From: Clostridium rhizosphaerae | GTDB taxonomy: Bacteria > Bacillota > Clostridia > Clostridiales > Clostridiaceae | Direction of reading: 5' to 3' | Length of the DNA: 64,000 bases | NCBI RefSeq assembly: GCF_016765585.1 | Contig: NZ_JAESWC010000002.1 | Location: 1,054,001 to 1,118,000, forward strand | In this document: one piece after another, positions 35,310 to 44,989 of the stretch | Position numbering within the stretch: position 1 is the stretch's first letter | Layout of the letters: each line of letters begins with the position of its first letter | Program-made: the position numbers and the translations under genes | The notes under the pieces: generated by a model | Told to the model about the DNA's origin: nothing | The model's input: the letters and a program-made list of their open reading frames with translations, nothing else | Databases searched by the model: none

Positions 35310-35428
35310 ATCTTCTTCCATCCAGACTGTACTGTCGGCTTCGGAATTACACCGAATCTGCCATAACGGCTCGCGGGCTTTACCGCCGGTCGGGAATCCT
35401 AATTTCTTAGTCACCCTGCCCTGAAGAT
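35310..35428 (-). promoter_or_regulatory. FMN riboswitch (RFN element)
   Basis: The classic conserved blocks are on the minus strand: ATCTTCAGGGCAGGGTG at the start, CCGACCGGCGGTAAAGCCCG, GATTCGGTGTAATTCCG, GCCGACAGT, and the closing CTGGATGGAAGAAGAT. The closing helix pairs ATCTTC with GAAGAT. It controls ribU by termination. Confidence 0.97.
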
Positions 35429-35497
35429 TATCATTGTTAATTTTTTTACAACTTAATTATATAATATTTTTATAACTTTGGCAAGCTAAATTTAAAA

Positions 35498-37669
35498 TTA
35501 CTTAGAAGAGTCTTCTTTTTTCATGCTTAAGGATATTCTCTTTCTCTTTTCATCTACCTCTAAGACTCTAACTTCTACGATATCTCCAACCTTTACAATA
35601 TCAAGTGGGTGCTTAACAAATCTATCGGCCATTTGACTTTTATGAACAAGTCCATCCTGATGAACTCCAATATCTACAAATGCTCCAAAGTCTGCTACGT
35701 TTCTAACTGTTCCCATAAGAAGCATTCCTGGTTTCAGTTGAGTTATATCTATTACTCCAGTCTTAAATATTGGCTTTGGCAGTTCTTCTCTCGGATCTCT
35801 TCCAGGTTTTTTTATTTCCTTTATAATATCTTTTAATGTTGGTTCTCCAATATTAAGTCTTGACACTAAGCTTACAACACCCTCTACTGCAACTCTTCCA
35901 TCTATGTCATGAAGTTTTCCAGCCTTTAAATCCTCTGAGGTATATCCCAAAATATTTAAAAGTTCCTTAGCTGCTTTATAAGATTCTGGATGTACTGAAG
36001 TATTGTCTAAAGATTCATCACTTTCCATAACTCTCAAAAAGCCTGCACACTGTTCAAATGCCTTATCACCAAGTCTTTTTACCTTTAATAACTCTTTTCT
36101 ACTTCTGAACTTCCCGTTTTCTTCTCTATATGCCACTATATTTTGAGCTATTGTAGAATTAACCCCTGATATATAAGATAGTAGAGATGGTGTTGCAATA
36201 TTTAAATCAACTCCGACACTATTCACACAATCTTCTACGACTCCTCTTAAAGATTCATCGAGCTTCTTAGGAGTAACATCATGCTGATATTGCCCAACTC
36301 CTATTGATTTCGGATCAATTTTAACAAGCTCAGCTAATGGGTCTTGAAGCCTTCTAGCAATGGATATTGCCCCCCTAATAGATACATTTACATCCGGATA
36401 TTCTTTTGAAGCCAGTTCTGAAGCAGAGTAAACTGAAGCGCCGGCTTCACTTACTACTACATAGTAAAGTTCCTTACCCCTTTCTTCCTTGACTTCTTTA
36501 ATAAGCCTTGCGATTACTTCTTCTGACTCTCTGCTTGCTGTCCCATTTCCTAATGAAATTACATCTACATTATATTTGTAAACCAACTGTTTTAAGGTTT
36601 TTATAGAGCCTTCTATATCGTTCTGAGGTGCTGTAGCATAGACTGTAGCATTCTCGATAAACTTTCCTGTATCATCAAGTACAGCTATTTTGCAGCCTGT
36701 TCTAAAACCTGGGTCATAGCCTAGCACAACCTTTCCTTTTATAGGAGCCTGCATTAGAAGTGCTTTTAAGTTAGCTTTAAATATGTCTATTGCTCCCTGC
36801 TCTCCTACTTCAGTTAAGTCAGCTCTAATTTCTCTTTCTATTGAAGGATATATAAGTCTTTTAACTGCATCTTTGATTGCTTCTGCTATATAATAATCAG
36901 TTTGCTTATTTTCCTTTAAGCATTTTACATTTAAGTATTGTATTATTTTTTCATTATCTACAGTTACTTTAACAGATAATATTTTTTCTTTTTCTCCTCT
37001 GTTTATAGCTAGTATTCTATGTGAAGGAATAGCTTTTACTGCCTCGCTATAGTTATAATACATTTCATAAGGAGTTGGCTCCTTTGAGCTTCCGCTGGTT
37101 TCTATTAATCCTTCCCTTTGAACAAGTGATCTTATCCATTTTCTATAATCTGCTTCATCTGAAATCATTTCAGCAATAATATCCATAGCTCCTTGGAGAG
37201 CTTCTTCTTCTGAATTTACTCCTTTTTCTTCACTTATATAACTCTTTGAATATTCTTTTATATCTCCAGCAAATTCACCGCAGAAAATTGTTTCTGCCAG
37301 AGGTTTAAGACCTTTTTCCTCTGCAATAATTGCCCTGGTTCTTTTCTTTGGCTTAAAGGGTCTGTATATATCCTCAACCTCAGTAAGGGTTACTGCAGAC
37401 TCTATAGAGTACTTCAATTCTTCTGTGAGCTTTCCCTGCTCCTCTATAGCTTTAGTTACAGCCGCTTTCCTGTCATCAAGATTTCTTAAATAATTAAGCC
37501 TCTCTGCCAAATTTCTCAAGGTAACATCGTCAAGTCCTCCGGTTGCTTCCTTTCGATATCTAGCTATAAAAGGTACAGTATTCCCTCCATCTAAAAGCTC
37601 TACTACACTATTTACTTGATTTAATCGTATATTTAATTCCTGTGCCAATCTTTCACTAATATTATTCAT
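35498..37669 (-). CDS. tex: Tex family S1 RNA-binding transcriptional accessory protein
   Basis: A 723-residue protein. Order: helical N-terminal Tex domain (starts MNNISERLAQEL, with PFIARYRKEATGGLDD), YqgF-like nuclease fold (VVLGYDPGFRTGCKIAVLDD), helix-hairpin-helix motifs (QNIVAYREENGKFRSRKEL), and a C-terminal S1 domain (about 640-712, MGTVRNVADFGAFVDIG). The Tex/Spt6 family binds nucleic acids and influences transcription. A Ser/Lys tail ends it. The start has no strong ribosome binding site. It is a single gene, transcribed away from the divergent M28 peptidase. Confidence 0.94.
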   Translation of the reverse strand: MNNISERLAQELNIRLNQVNSVVELLDGGNTVPFIARYRKEATGGLDDVTLRNLAERLNYLRNLDDRKAAVTKAIEEQGKLTEELKYSIESAVTLTEVEDIYRPFKPKKRTRAIIAEEKGLKPLAETIFCGEFAGDIKEYSKSYISEEKGVNSEEEALQGAMDIIAEMISDEADYRKWIRSLVQREGLIETSGSSKEPTPYEMYYNYSEAVKAIPSHRILAINRGEKEKILSVKVTVDNEKIIQYLNVKCLKENKQTDYYIAEAIKDAVKRLIYPSIEREIRADLTEVGEQGAIDIFKANLKALLMQAPIKGKVVLGYDPGFRTGCKIAVLDDTGKFIENATVYATAPQNDIEGSIKTLKQLVYKYNVDVISLGNGTASRESEEVIARLIKEVKEERGKELYYVVVSEAGASVYSASELASKEYPDVNVSIRGAISIARRLQDPLAELVKIDPKSIGVGQYQHDVTPKKLDESLRGVVEDCVNSVGVDLNIATPSLLSYISGVNSTIAQNIVAYREENGKFRSRKELLKVKRLGDKAFEQCAGFLRVMESDESLDNTSVHPESYKAAKELLNILGYTSEDLKAGKLHDIDGRVAVEGVVSLVSRLNIGEPTLKDIIKEIKKPGRDPREELPKPIFKTGVIDITQLKPGMLLMGTVRNVADFGAFVDIGVHQDGLVHKSQMADRFVKHPLDIVKVGDIVEVRVLEVDEKRKRISLSMKKEDSSK

Positions 37670-37871
37670 TCAATTAATCCGACCTTTCTTCTTTAGATAA
37701 ATTTTATTTGAAATCCATCCTTTGGTAAAAAAGTATTAACCATACTACACTATTTTACAGAAATATGAAGAAAATTAAAAGGGCAAAATATTAATTCCTA
37801 ATATTAAAAAGTTATATAAAAATCTAAAAAATCATATTATTTAAAGATATTAATATTAGGAGAGTATACCA

Positions 37872-39221
37872 TTGAAAAAAATCTTTACATCCTTTTTTCT
37901 TATAATATCTCTTTTATCTTTTACATACAGCATAAATGTATATCAAAACATCTATAATTTTAACCATATTTCAGTTAAAAACAACATAAATTACTTATCT
38001 TCAGAGTATTTTAAAGGAAGACTCGCTGGTACTACAGAAAATTATGAAGTAACTGCTTTTATAAAAACAGAATTTCAAAAATTAGATCTTATTCCCTTTA
38101 ACGGTGATTATTATGATCCATTTGATGTAAATTATCCTAATCGTCTTGATGAAAATCCTTACCTTAAAATAATCGATAAAAAGGGAGCCTTAGTTAAACA
38201 GTATAAGTATGGTATAGATTACAAGGAAGAGATGTTGAATTTCAAAAAAAATCACTTAGATTTTAGCAGTAAAGATTCCATTAAACAGAGTGAAAATGTT
38301 ATTCAGGTAACCAAAGGTACTGATAGTTTTATTTTTTTCACACCTTCAGATAATAAACTTAGTTTTAGGAGTTCTTTTGTTAATTCGAATCCGCAAGTAC
38401 AAAGTATGTATATAATGCTCACAAAAGAGGCTCTGAAAGATATATCTAAAAATATTTCAAAGGGTTATAAAGTGTCTTGCTTCATTCCCTTTGATATTAG
38501 AAGCACAACTATAAATAATGTTGTTGGTTATATAAAAGGCAAAAACGCAAGTGCTGCCCCGATAATAGTCTCCGCACACTTTGACCATGTAGGAAGTGAT
38601 CTATCCGGAACTGTTTATAACGGAGCACTAGACAATGCCTCGGGTATATCTTTTATGCTGGAATTTAGTAAATACATAAAATCTCTTGGAATTCCAGAGA
38701 GAACAATAATGTTCATAGGCTTCAATGCAGAAGAGTTTGGTTGCTTAGGTTCTGAGCACTTTGCCCAAAAATACGCTTCACTTCTTAAGGGTGCAAAAGT
38801 CTACAATTTTGATATGATTGGAAGCTCTTCTGTACCTTTAAGCATTATGGGAGGCAAGTCTGATAATGACAAAACAGTATTTTTGCGTTCTGTAATGTCA
38901 ACCTGCATAAATGAAAAGGTAGATTATAATTTTATCTTTGAGGATTCAAGCGACCACGAAGCCTTTAGAAAAAATAATATCGATGCATTAAGCTTCTGTG
39001 ATAGTGATATGAGTAGAATTCATACTCCCGAAGATAAAATTAATTTTATTGATAATGAAGCTATTGACAGGTGCTTTAAGGTAGCTTCTAAGGAAGTAAT
39101 AAAAAATGCTTTTGGGAGTAATCCTATGCTTTTACATTATAAAGATATCATGATTTTTTCTGGAATTGGAATTGTATTGTTTTCTGTTTTATATTTAATC
39201 AACGCAAAAAAGAACTTATAA
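37872..39221 (+). CDS. Membrane-tethered M28 family zinc aminopeptidase
   Basis: A 449-residue protein. An N-terminal signal anchor (about 1-20) and a C-terminal membrane helix (about 425-442) bracket a large extracellular region. The M28 domain (about 220-405) has all five zinc ligands: AHFDHVG (His), GALDNASG (Asp), FNAEEFG (Glu), NFDMIG (Asp) and RIHTPED (His). The catalytic Glu is in AEE. Activity as an aminopeptidase or carboxypeptidase is inferred. The start is TTG at 37872, eight bases after AGGAGAG. A terminator begins at the stop codon. Confidence 0.88.
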   Translation: MKKIFTSFFLIISLLSFTYSINVYQNIYNFNHISVKNNINYLSSEYFKGRLAGTTENYEVTAFIKTEFQKLDLIPFNGDYYDPFDVNYPNRLDENPYLKIIDKKGALVKQYKYGIDYKEEMLNFKKNHLDFSSKDSIKQSENVIQVTKGTDSFIFFTPSDNKLSFRSSFVNSNPQVQSMYIMLTKEALKDISKNISKGYKVSCFIPFDIRSTTINNVVGYIKGKNASAAPIIVSAHFDHVGSDLSGTVYNGALDNASGISFMLEFSKYIKSLGIPERTIMFIGFNAEEFGCLGSEHFAQKYASLLKGAKVYNFDMIGSSSVPLSIMGGKSDNDKTVFLRSVMSTCINEKVDYNFIFEDSSDHEAFRKNNIDALSFCDSDMSRIHTPEDKINFIDNEAIDRCFKVASKEVIKNAFGSNPMLLHYKDIMIFSGIGIVLFSVLYLINAKKNL

Positions 39222-39264
39222 AAAAGAAGGAGCATCGAAAGTGATTTGACTGCTCCTTCTTTTT
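39221..39264. terminator. Bidirectional terminator between the M28 gene and prfB
   Basis: A perfect 14-bp stem (39221-39234 with 39251-39264) has a 16-nt loop, with A5 and T5 at its base, so it works in both directions. It begins at the last base of the M28 stop codon. Confidence 0.85.
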
Positions 39265-39310
39265 ATTATTTCTCAGAACAATAATAATTACAAGTTATAT
39301 AAAACTACTT

Positions 39311-40433
39311 TTACAACTCTAATTTTCCATTGCTGCTTTGCTTTAAATATTCTGTAATAAATAAATCTATGTCTCCATCCATTACTGCCTGAATATTACC
39401 TGCCTCTGCACCTGTCCTATGATCTTTTACCATAGTGTAGGGCTGAAAAACATAGGATCGGATTTGGCTTCCCCAGCCAATGTCTCTAAGTTCACCACTT
39501 AAATCTTCAATCTTTTCTTTATGAGCCCTTTCCTTTAATTCAATAAGCTTTGCCTTAAGCATTTTTAAGGCTGTTTCACGGTTGCTGTGCTGGCTTCTTT
39601 CATTTTGACATTGAACTATAATTCCTGTAGGGAGATGAGTTATTCTAATTGCCGATTCGGTTTTATTAACATACTGCCCACCTGCACCTCCAGCACGATA
39701 TGTATCCACCTTTAAATCATCTGGCCGAATCTCTATGTCTTGATCCTCTGTAAGCTCAGGTAAAACTTCTACTGAAGCAAAGGAAGTTTGTCTTTTACCA
39801 TTGGCATTAAAAGGAGAAATTCTCACTAATCTGTGAATTCCTTTCTCTGCTTTTAAATATCCATAAGCAAATTCCCCAATTATTCTTATTGTTACCCCTT
39901 TAATTCCAGCTTCATCTCCAGGTTCATAATCTAATGTTTCAATCTTATATCCTTTATCAGCACACCATCTTGAATACATTCTAAGAAGCATTTCTGTCCA
40001 ATCTTGAGCATCAGTACCGCCAACTCCTGCATGAAGTGTAAAAATTGCATTATCTCTATCATATTCACCTGAAAGCATTGTCTCAATTCTAAACTTTTCT
40101 ATTTCTTTGCTTATAGCTTGTATTTCACTAATTATTTCAAATTTTGCACTATCATCATCTTCAGAAGATGATAGCTCTATTAAAATCTCAACATCTTCAA
40201 TTCTTGCTTCTAAGTCTGTAAATCTCTCATATTTATCCTTTAAGCCTTTTGCTTCCTGAGTAATACTCTGAGCAAGCTTTAAATCATTCCAAAAACCAGT
40301 TTCTTGCATTTTACCTTCCAGCTCATCTATCCTCTTTTTAAGAGCTGCAATGTCAAAGAGACCCCCTGATTTCATATAGAACTGATTTTAAATTACCTAC
40401 CGTGTTTATAGCTTCTTCATATTGTGCAAACAT
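39311..40433 (-). CDS. prfB: Peptide chain release factor 2, with programmed +1 frameshift
   Basis: Recognises UGA and UAA stop codons and releases the finished chain. The gene is split by the classic autoregulatory frameshift: ATG at 40433 (AAAGGAG upstream) opens a 26-codon frame that reaches AGG GGG TCT CTT TGA C (UGA at 40353-40355). A +1 slip on CTT continues as DIAALKK to 39311, giving about 373 residues. The SD-like AGGGGG three bases before CTT drives the slip. The peptidyl-transferase motif GGAGGQ, the SPF anticodon-like motif in ISPFNANGK and the helical N-terminal region are present. The in-frame ATG at 40375 is not the true start. Confidence 0.96.
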
Positions 40434-40472
40434 ACAATACTCTCCTTTACCATATAATTATTATGAAAAAAA

Positions 40473-40553
40473 GAAGAATTTAGAATGTATGTAGAAAATC
40501 CATTAATGAATTTTCTAAAAATTAATTCTACATTCTACATTCTTCATTTTATA
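40473..40553. repeat. Second copy of the palindromic repeat, at the secA 3' end
   Basis: A central hairpin, TAGAAAATCCATTA with TAATGAATTTTCTA (40492-40517, one mismatch), is flanked by arms related by inversion (GAATTTAGAATGTATGTAG and AATTCTACATTCTACATTC). It shares GAAAATCC, then AAAAAT and AATTCTACATTCTA, with the element at 34394-34534. On the minus strand it ends in TTCTTCTTTTTTT right after secA, so it doubles as the secA terminator. Confidence 0.7.
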
Positions 40554-40556
40554 TTT

Positions 40557-43061
40557 CTATGCCATTCTTCCACAGCAATTTTTATATTTTTTTCCGGAGC
40601 CACATGGGCAAGCATCATTTCTTCCAACCTTATTTTCCTTTTTTACAGGCTGTTTTGGAAGCGAATCATCTTGATTTGTTGAAGTTTCAACTGCTACTTT
40701 TTCCCTTTCAGGTGTTTTTTCAACTTGAACATGGAACAAATACTTAACAGTATCTATTTTAATGTTATAAATCATTTCATCAAACATTTGGCTTCCTTCA
40801 AATTGATAAGCCTGAACTGGATCCTGTTGTTTATAAGCTCTAAGCCCTATACCTTGCTTTAGATGATCCATATTATCAATATGATCCATCCATTTAGTAT
40901 CTACAACTCTAAGAAGTATTACTCTTTCTATTTCTCTCATTTGCTCTGAACCAAAGTCTTCTTCCTTAGCGTTGTATATAGACATTGCTATTTCTAATAG
41001 ATTATCTTTAATTTCTTGATTTGATAACTTTGCAAGCTCTTCTAAATTAATAATATCTTTTGGTAAATATATATCTTCAAGATAAGCAATTAATTTTTCT
41101 AAGTCATTTTCAAATTCTTCATCAATTCCCGATATGTGAGAATCTACAACACTGAAAACTACGTTTTCTATCATTTCTTTTATTTCCTGTTGTATATTTT
41201 CTCCCTCAAGAACCTGAGAACGCTGCTTATAGATAATTTCTCTTTGAGTGTTCATTACATCGTCATAGCCTAATAGTGTTTTTCTTATATCAAAGTTATT
41301 ACCTTCTACCTTCTTTTGTGCATTTTCAATTGCACTAGTTACCATCTTGCTTTCAATAGCCTCATCATCGCCAAGTCCTAGTTTTTCAACCATACCTTGA
41401 AGTCTTTCAGAACCAAATATTCTCATTAAATCATCTTCAAGAGATACATAGAATCTTGATTCTCCAGGGTCTCCTTGACGACCAGAACGTCCTCTAAGCT
41501 GATTATCTATACGTCTTGATTCATGTCTTTCAGTTCCTATTATCTTGAGGCCACCAACTTCAGACACACCTTCTCCAAGCTTTATATCAGTACCACGACC
41601 TGCCATATTTGTAGCAATTGTAACCATACCCTTTTCACCAGCATGAGATATTATTTCAGCTTCAAGGTCATGATACTTAGCATTCAATACTTGATGTGGT
41701 ACTCCTTTTTTCTTTAAAAGCATAGAAACAACTTCTGACTTTTCTATGCTTACAGTACCTACTAAAACCGGCTGTCCCTTTGCATAGGTTTCAGCAATTT
41801 CTTCAACTACTGCGAGGAACTTACCTTTTTCAGTTTTGTAAACTAAATCTGGCTGATCTATTCTTATCATTGGCTTGTTTGTAGGGATTACTACAACATC
41901 TAGACCATATATTTCTCTAAATTCAGTTTCTTCAGTAAGCGCCGTACCCGTCATACCAGAAAGCTTTGTATACATTCTAAAGTAATTTTGGAAGGTTATT
42001 GTCGCTAAAGTTTTTGATTCCTTTTGAACCTTAACTCCTTCTTTAGCTTCAATTGCCTGGTGAAGCCCATCGCTATATCTTCTTCCTTCCATAAGTCTTC
42101 CTGTAAACTCGTCTACTATAACTATTTCTCCATCTTTTACAATGTAGTCTTTATCATTTTTCATGTTATAGTTAGCTTTAAGCGCTTGAACTACATGATG
42201 TTGAATTTCCATATTATCAGCATCTGTATAATTCTCAAGTCCGAAGAATTTTTCAGCCTTATGAACACCATCGTCTGTAAGCATAACTGCTCCAGCTTTT
42301 TCATCCACTGTATAATCCTTTTCCTTAAGAAGGGTCTTTACAAACATATCTGCTATTCTATATAATTCTGTTGACTTATCACCTTCGCCAGAAATAATAA
42401 GAGGGGTTCTAGCTTCATCTATAAGGATGGAGTCTACTTCGTCTACTATCGCAAAGTTAAGCTCCCTTTGAACTTTTTCTTCCTTATAAATAACCATATT
42501 ATCTCTTAAATAATCGAAACCAAATTCATTATTTGTTCCATACGTTATATCTGAATTATAAGCCTCTCTTCTTTGGTCATTATTTAAATTATGAAGTATA
42601 ACACCAACGCTTAATCCTAAAAATTCATAAACCTTTCCCATCCAGTCTCTATCTCTGTTTGCCAAATAATCATTAACTGTAACAACATGAACACCTTTTC
42701 CAGCAACAGCATTTAAGTATGCTGGTAGTATTGCTGTTTGAGTCTTACCTTCACCGGTTCTCATTTCAGATATTCTACCCTGATGAAGCACAATTCCTCC
42801 TATAAGTTGAACTCTATAGTGCTTTGTTCCAAGTACTCTCCACGCTGCTTCTCTACATACAGCAAAAGCTTCTGGCAAAAGATCATCTAATGTTTCTCCC
42901 TTTGCATACCTATCCTTAAATTCCTGAGTTTTAGCTTTTAGTTCATCATCACTTAAGCCTTGCATTGTTGAATCAAAAGCTTCTATTTTATCTACTATTG
43001 GAAGTATTTTTTTAACTTGTCTCTCACTATAACTCCCAAATATCTTATTTAGTACACCCAT
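40557..43061 (-). CDS. secA: SecA preprotein translocase ATPase
   Basis: The motor of the Sec export pathway, which cycles between the cytosol and SecYEG. It has 834 residues: N-terminal DEAD-like ATPase ([18 protein letters not shown], with [17 protein letters not shown]), helical scaffold and wing domains, the second ATPase half ([11 protein letters not shown], with [13 protein letters not shown]), and a C-terminal zinc motif ([14 protein letters not shown]) that binds SecB or ribosomes. Translation starts at ATG 43061 after GAGG. It lies between hpf (upstream) and prfB (downstream), the usual Firmicute order. Confidence 0.97.
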   Translation of the reverse strand: MGVLNKIFGSYSERQVKKILPIVDKIEAFDSTMQGLSDDELKAKTQEFKDRYAKGETLDDLLPEAFAVCREAAWRVLGTKHYRVQLIGGIVLHQGRISEMRTGEGKTQTAILPAYLNAVAGKGVHVVTVNDYLANRDRDWMGKVYEFLGLSVGVILHNLNNDQRREAYNSDITYGTNNEFGFDYLRDNMVIYKEEKVQRELNFAIVDEVDSILIDEARTPLIISGEGDKSTELYRIADMFVKTLLKEKDYTVDEKAGAVMLTDDGVHKAEKFFGLENYTDADNMEIQHHVVQALKANYNMKNDKDYIVKDGEIVIVDEFTGRLMEGRRYSDGLHQAIEAKEGVKVQKESKTLATITFQNYFRMYTKLSGMTGTALTEETEFREIYGLDVVVIPTNKPMIRIDQPDLVYKTEKGKFLAVVEEIAETYAKGQPVLVGTVSIEKSEVVSMLLKKKGVPHQVLNAKYHDLEAEIISHAGEKGMVTIATNMAGRGTDIKLGEGVSEVGGLKIIGTERHESRRIDNQLRGRSGRQGDPGESRFYVSLEDDLMRIFGSERLQGMVEKLGLGDDEAIESKMVTSAIENAQKKVEGNNFDIRKTLLGYDDVMNTQREIIYKQRSQVLEGENIQQEIKEMIENVVFSVVDSHISGIDEEFENDLEKLIAYLEDIYLPKDIINLEELAKLSNQEIKDNLLEIAMSIYNAKEEDFGSEQMREIERVILLRVVDTKWMDHIDNMDHLKQGIGLRAYKQQDPVQAYQFEGSQMFDEMIYNIKIDTVKYLFHVQVEKTPEREKVAVETSTNQDDSLPKQPVKKENKVGRNDACPCGSGKKYKNCCGRMA

Positions 43062-43211
43062 ATTTTTTCATCCTCACTATCTTATTAAATTAAAATATTA
43101 GTTCCAATACACTTATACTTAATAGATTATACCATCTAATGTAATGTCATTCAACTTTATTGTCTCCAAATATATCTAATTAACAATAAATTTACTATTT
43201 TTTACAAATAC

Positions 43212-43243
43212 AAAGAGCATAAGCATTCAAGCTTATGCTCTTT
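43212..43243 (-). terminator. Terminator of hpf
   Basis: A perfect 13-bp stem (43212-43224 with 43231-43243) has a 6-nt loop just beyond the hpf stop. The T-run after it on the minus strand is broken (TATTTGTAAAA). Confidence 0.75.
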
Positions 43244-43256
43244 AACATCTTATATT

Positions 43257-43790
43257 TTAGAATTCCGGCTCAATCAAACCATAATTTCCATCTTTTCTCT
43301 TATAAACTACATTTACATCTCCACTCTTATCATTTGAATAAACAAAGAAGTCATGTCCTAATAAATCCATTTGAAGTACAGCCTCTTCAGCAGACATTGG
43401 CTTTATAGCAAACCTCTTAGTTTTAACGATTGAAGCTTCTTTTTCATCATCATCATTTTGATAAGCTGCAACTTCCTGATATTTAAGTGGGGAATTAATG
43501 TGATATTTTCTTTCAAGTCTTGATTTATGTTTTACCATTTGTCTTTCAAGCTTATCACTAACTATATCTATCGCTGCGTACATATCAGTATTCGCTTCTT
43601 CACTTCTAAGCAAAACACCATTAAATCTTATTGTAACTTCTATTATTTGTCTTGCTTTTTGAACACTTACTGTAACAAAAGCCTCTTGGTCATCTTCGAA
43701 AAACTTATCAAGTCTAGATAATTTCTTCTCGATTGCATTCCTCAGTCCTTCTGTAACCTCAATATTTTTTCCTAATATATTTACCTTCAT
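43257..43790 (-). CDS. hpf: Long-form ribosome hibernation promoting factor (HPF/RaiA)
   Basis: Dimerises 70S ribosomes into inactive 100S particles in stationary phase or stress. It has 177 residues: the N-terminal S30AE domain (about 1-100, VNILGKNIEVTEGLRNAIEKK) and the C-terminal dimerisation domain (about 115-177, FAIKPMSAEEAVLQMDLLGHDFFVY). The long form is typical of Firmicutes. The ATG at 43790 follows GAGAGGGG by eight bases; a GTG six bases earlier is too close. A raiA-type RNA lies upstream with its own promoter and terminator. Confidence 0.96.
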   Translation of the reverse strand: MKVNILGKNIEVTEGLRNAIEKKLSRLDKFFEDDQEAFVTVSVQKARQIIEVTIRFNGVLLRSEEANTDMYAAIDIVSDKLERQMVKHKSRLERKYHINSPLKYQEVAAYQNDDDEKEASIVKTKRFAIKPMSAEEAVLQMDLLGHDFFVYSNDKSGDVNVVYKRKDGNYGLIEPEF

Positions 43791-44043
43791 AAACACAGCC
43801 CCTCTCTACCTATATTAGGTATTAATATACTGGTTTTATAGTTTACTCGCATAAAGTTAAACTTATGCTGCTTTAGTGAAATTTGTTATTAATATTTTAT
43901 ATCTGTTTTTAAAAAATAACAAGCATTTTTTAGTCAATTTACAAAATATTAAAAAATTATTATATTATCTTTCTTTGTTTTTCTCTTTATAGTTATATGT
44001 ACTTTTAAAATTTATATCCTAAAGTATTTTAGCTAAATTTTTG

Positions 44044-44084
44044 AAAAAAAATAAAATACAGCAGCTCTATATAGGACTGCTGTA
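44044..44084 (-). terminator. Terminator of the raiA-type RNA
   Basis: TACAGCAG (44057-44064) pairs with CTGCTGTA (44077-44084), with more pairs inside the loop. It is followed on the minus strand by ATTTTATTTTTTTT. Confidence 0.9.
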
Positions 44085-44099
44085 TCACATTACTTTTTG

Positions 44100-44310
44100 A
44101 TATTAAGTTATTTGACCTGGTCTTTGACCCCACACTCGCCTGCTGGAGCTTTTGCTACCCGGAATCAACCTCTCACTAATAACCCTCTCGTTTTAAAACG
44201 GCAGGACTTATTTCTAAGCCGCACCATGCTCATTAAAACTTTGTTTAACTTACGTGGATCGTTTCGCCTGCGACTGGCATCGACTTTCAACCACAAACAT
44301 AACTTAATAT
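44100..44310 (-). ncRNA. raiA-type structured non-coding RNA
   Basis: About 210 nt, much more G+C-rich than the surroundings, with no reading frame. The ends form a perfect 12-bp closing helix (44299-44310 with 44100-44111). Inside are many short complementary GC segments, such as GCGGC and GCCG around 44170-44215, and GGGTAGC and GCTCC around 44140-44165. Position is diagnostic: raiA RNAs of clostridia typically lie just upstream of hpf/raiA and downstream of comFC. It has its own promoter (44317-44344) and terminator (44044-44084). Function is poorly known; a role in sporulation or stress has been suggested in C. acetobutylicum. Confidence 0.78.
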
Positions 44311-44316
44311 ATTATT

Positions 44317-44344
44317 ATTATAACCTACTTTTCGCAACAGTCAA
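44317..44344 (-). promoter_or_regulatory. Promoter of the raiA-type RNA
   Basis: TTGACT (44339-44344) and a perfect TATAAT (44317-44322) are 16 bases apart on the minus strand, inside the last codons of comFC. The -10 overlaps the comFC stop codon. The start point fits the 5' end of the closing helix. Confidence 0.72.
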
Positions 44345-44989
44345 GATAGTAACTTTTTCCGCACCATTTTTTATAAGCTGCTCAGAGCAATAAAAGGCAG
44401 TTGCCCCAGTCGTTATAACATCATCTATAAGCAGTATTTTCTTATTCATAATTGTATCTTTATTTTTCACTTTAAAGCAAGAACTTAAATTTTGCCATCT
44501 TTCTTCATCATCTAATCCTATTTGATCTTTTGTTTCTCTTGATTTTGAAAGAATATCTTTAAGCTTAACATTAAAATTCTCAGCAATTATAGATGCCAAA
44601 AACTTGCTCTGATTGAATCCTCTTTGTCGCAACCCTTTACGAGTCATAGGAATATAGGAAATTAAATCATAATCAATAGAATTCATATTTATTAAATCTA
44701 TCAAAAGGCTACCTAAAAACTCGCCTGATAAAAAGTTACTTTTATATTTTAATTTTTTTACAAGTTCCGATATAACTGTAGTATAATAAGCTGCACTAAA
44801 GCACTGAAAATCCCTATTATCTTTATTTATACTAAAACTTTTATTTATAGTTTCTATCTTCTTAAAACATCTACTGCAAATCAGCTTTTCATCTACATTC
44901 TCTGAATTGCATATTATACAGTTTTCATTTGTACTGTATATAACACTCAACATACTTTGCTTTATAAATCTAATAAACCCATTTCCCAT
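44318..44989 (-). CDS. comFC: ComFC/GntX-family phosphoribosyltransferase-like protein
   Basis: A 223-residue protein with an N-terminal zinc finger (CIIC...CSRC, about 21-38) and a phosphoribosyltransferase domain whose PRPP loop is ILLIDDVITTGAT, with RGFNQSKFLA earlier. ComFC proteins are needed for natural DNA uptake. The start at 44989 overlaps the end of the upstream ComFA-like gene by 28 bases; an alternative ATG at 44953 lacks a site. The pair is a reduced comF locus. The 3' end carries the raiA RNA promoter. Confidence 0.9.
   Translation of the reverse strand: MGNGFIRFIKQSMLSVIYSTNENCIICNSENVDEKLICSRCFKKIETINKSFSINKDNRDFQCFSAAYYTTVISELVKKLKYKSNFLSGEFLGSLLIDLINMNSIDYDLISYIPMTRKGLRQRGFNQSKFLASIIAENFNVKLKDILSKSRETKDQIGLDDEERWQNLSSCFKVKNKDTIMNKKILLIDDVITTGATAFYCSEQLIKNGAEKVTILTVAKSRL

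Noticed and set aside
40311-40375. ATG at 40375 as the prfB start
   Set aside because: It lies in the downstream frame only because the gene is frameshifted. The real start at 40433 has a ribosome binding site and the programmed-slip signal follows.
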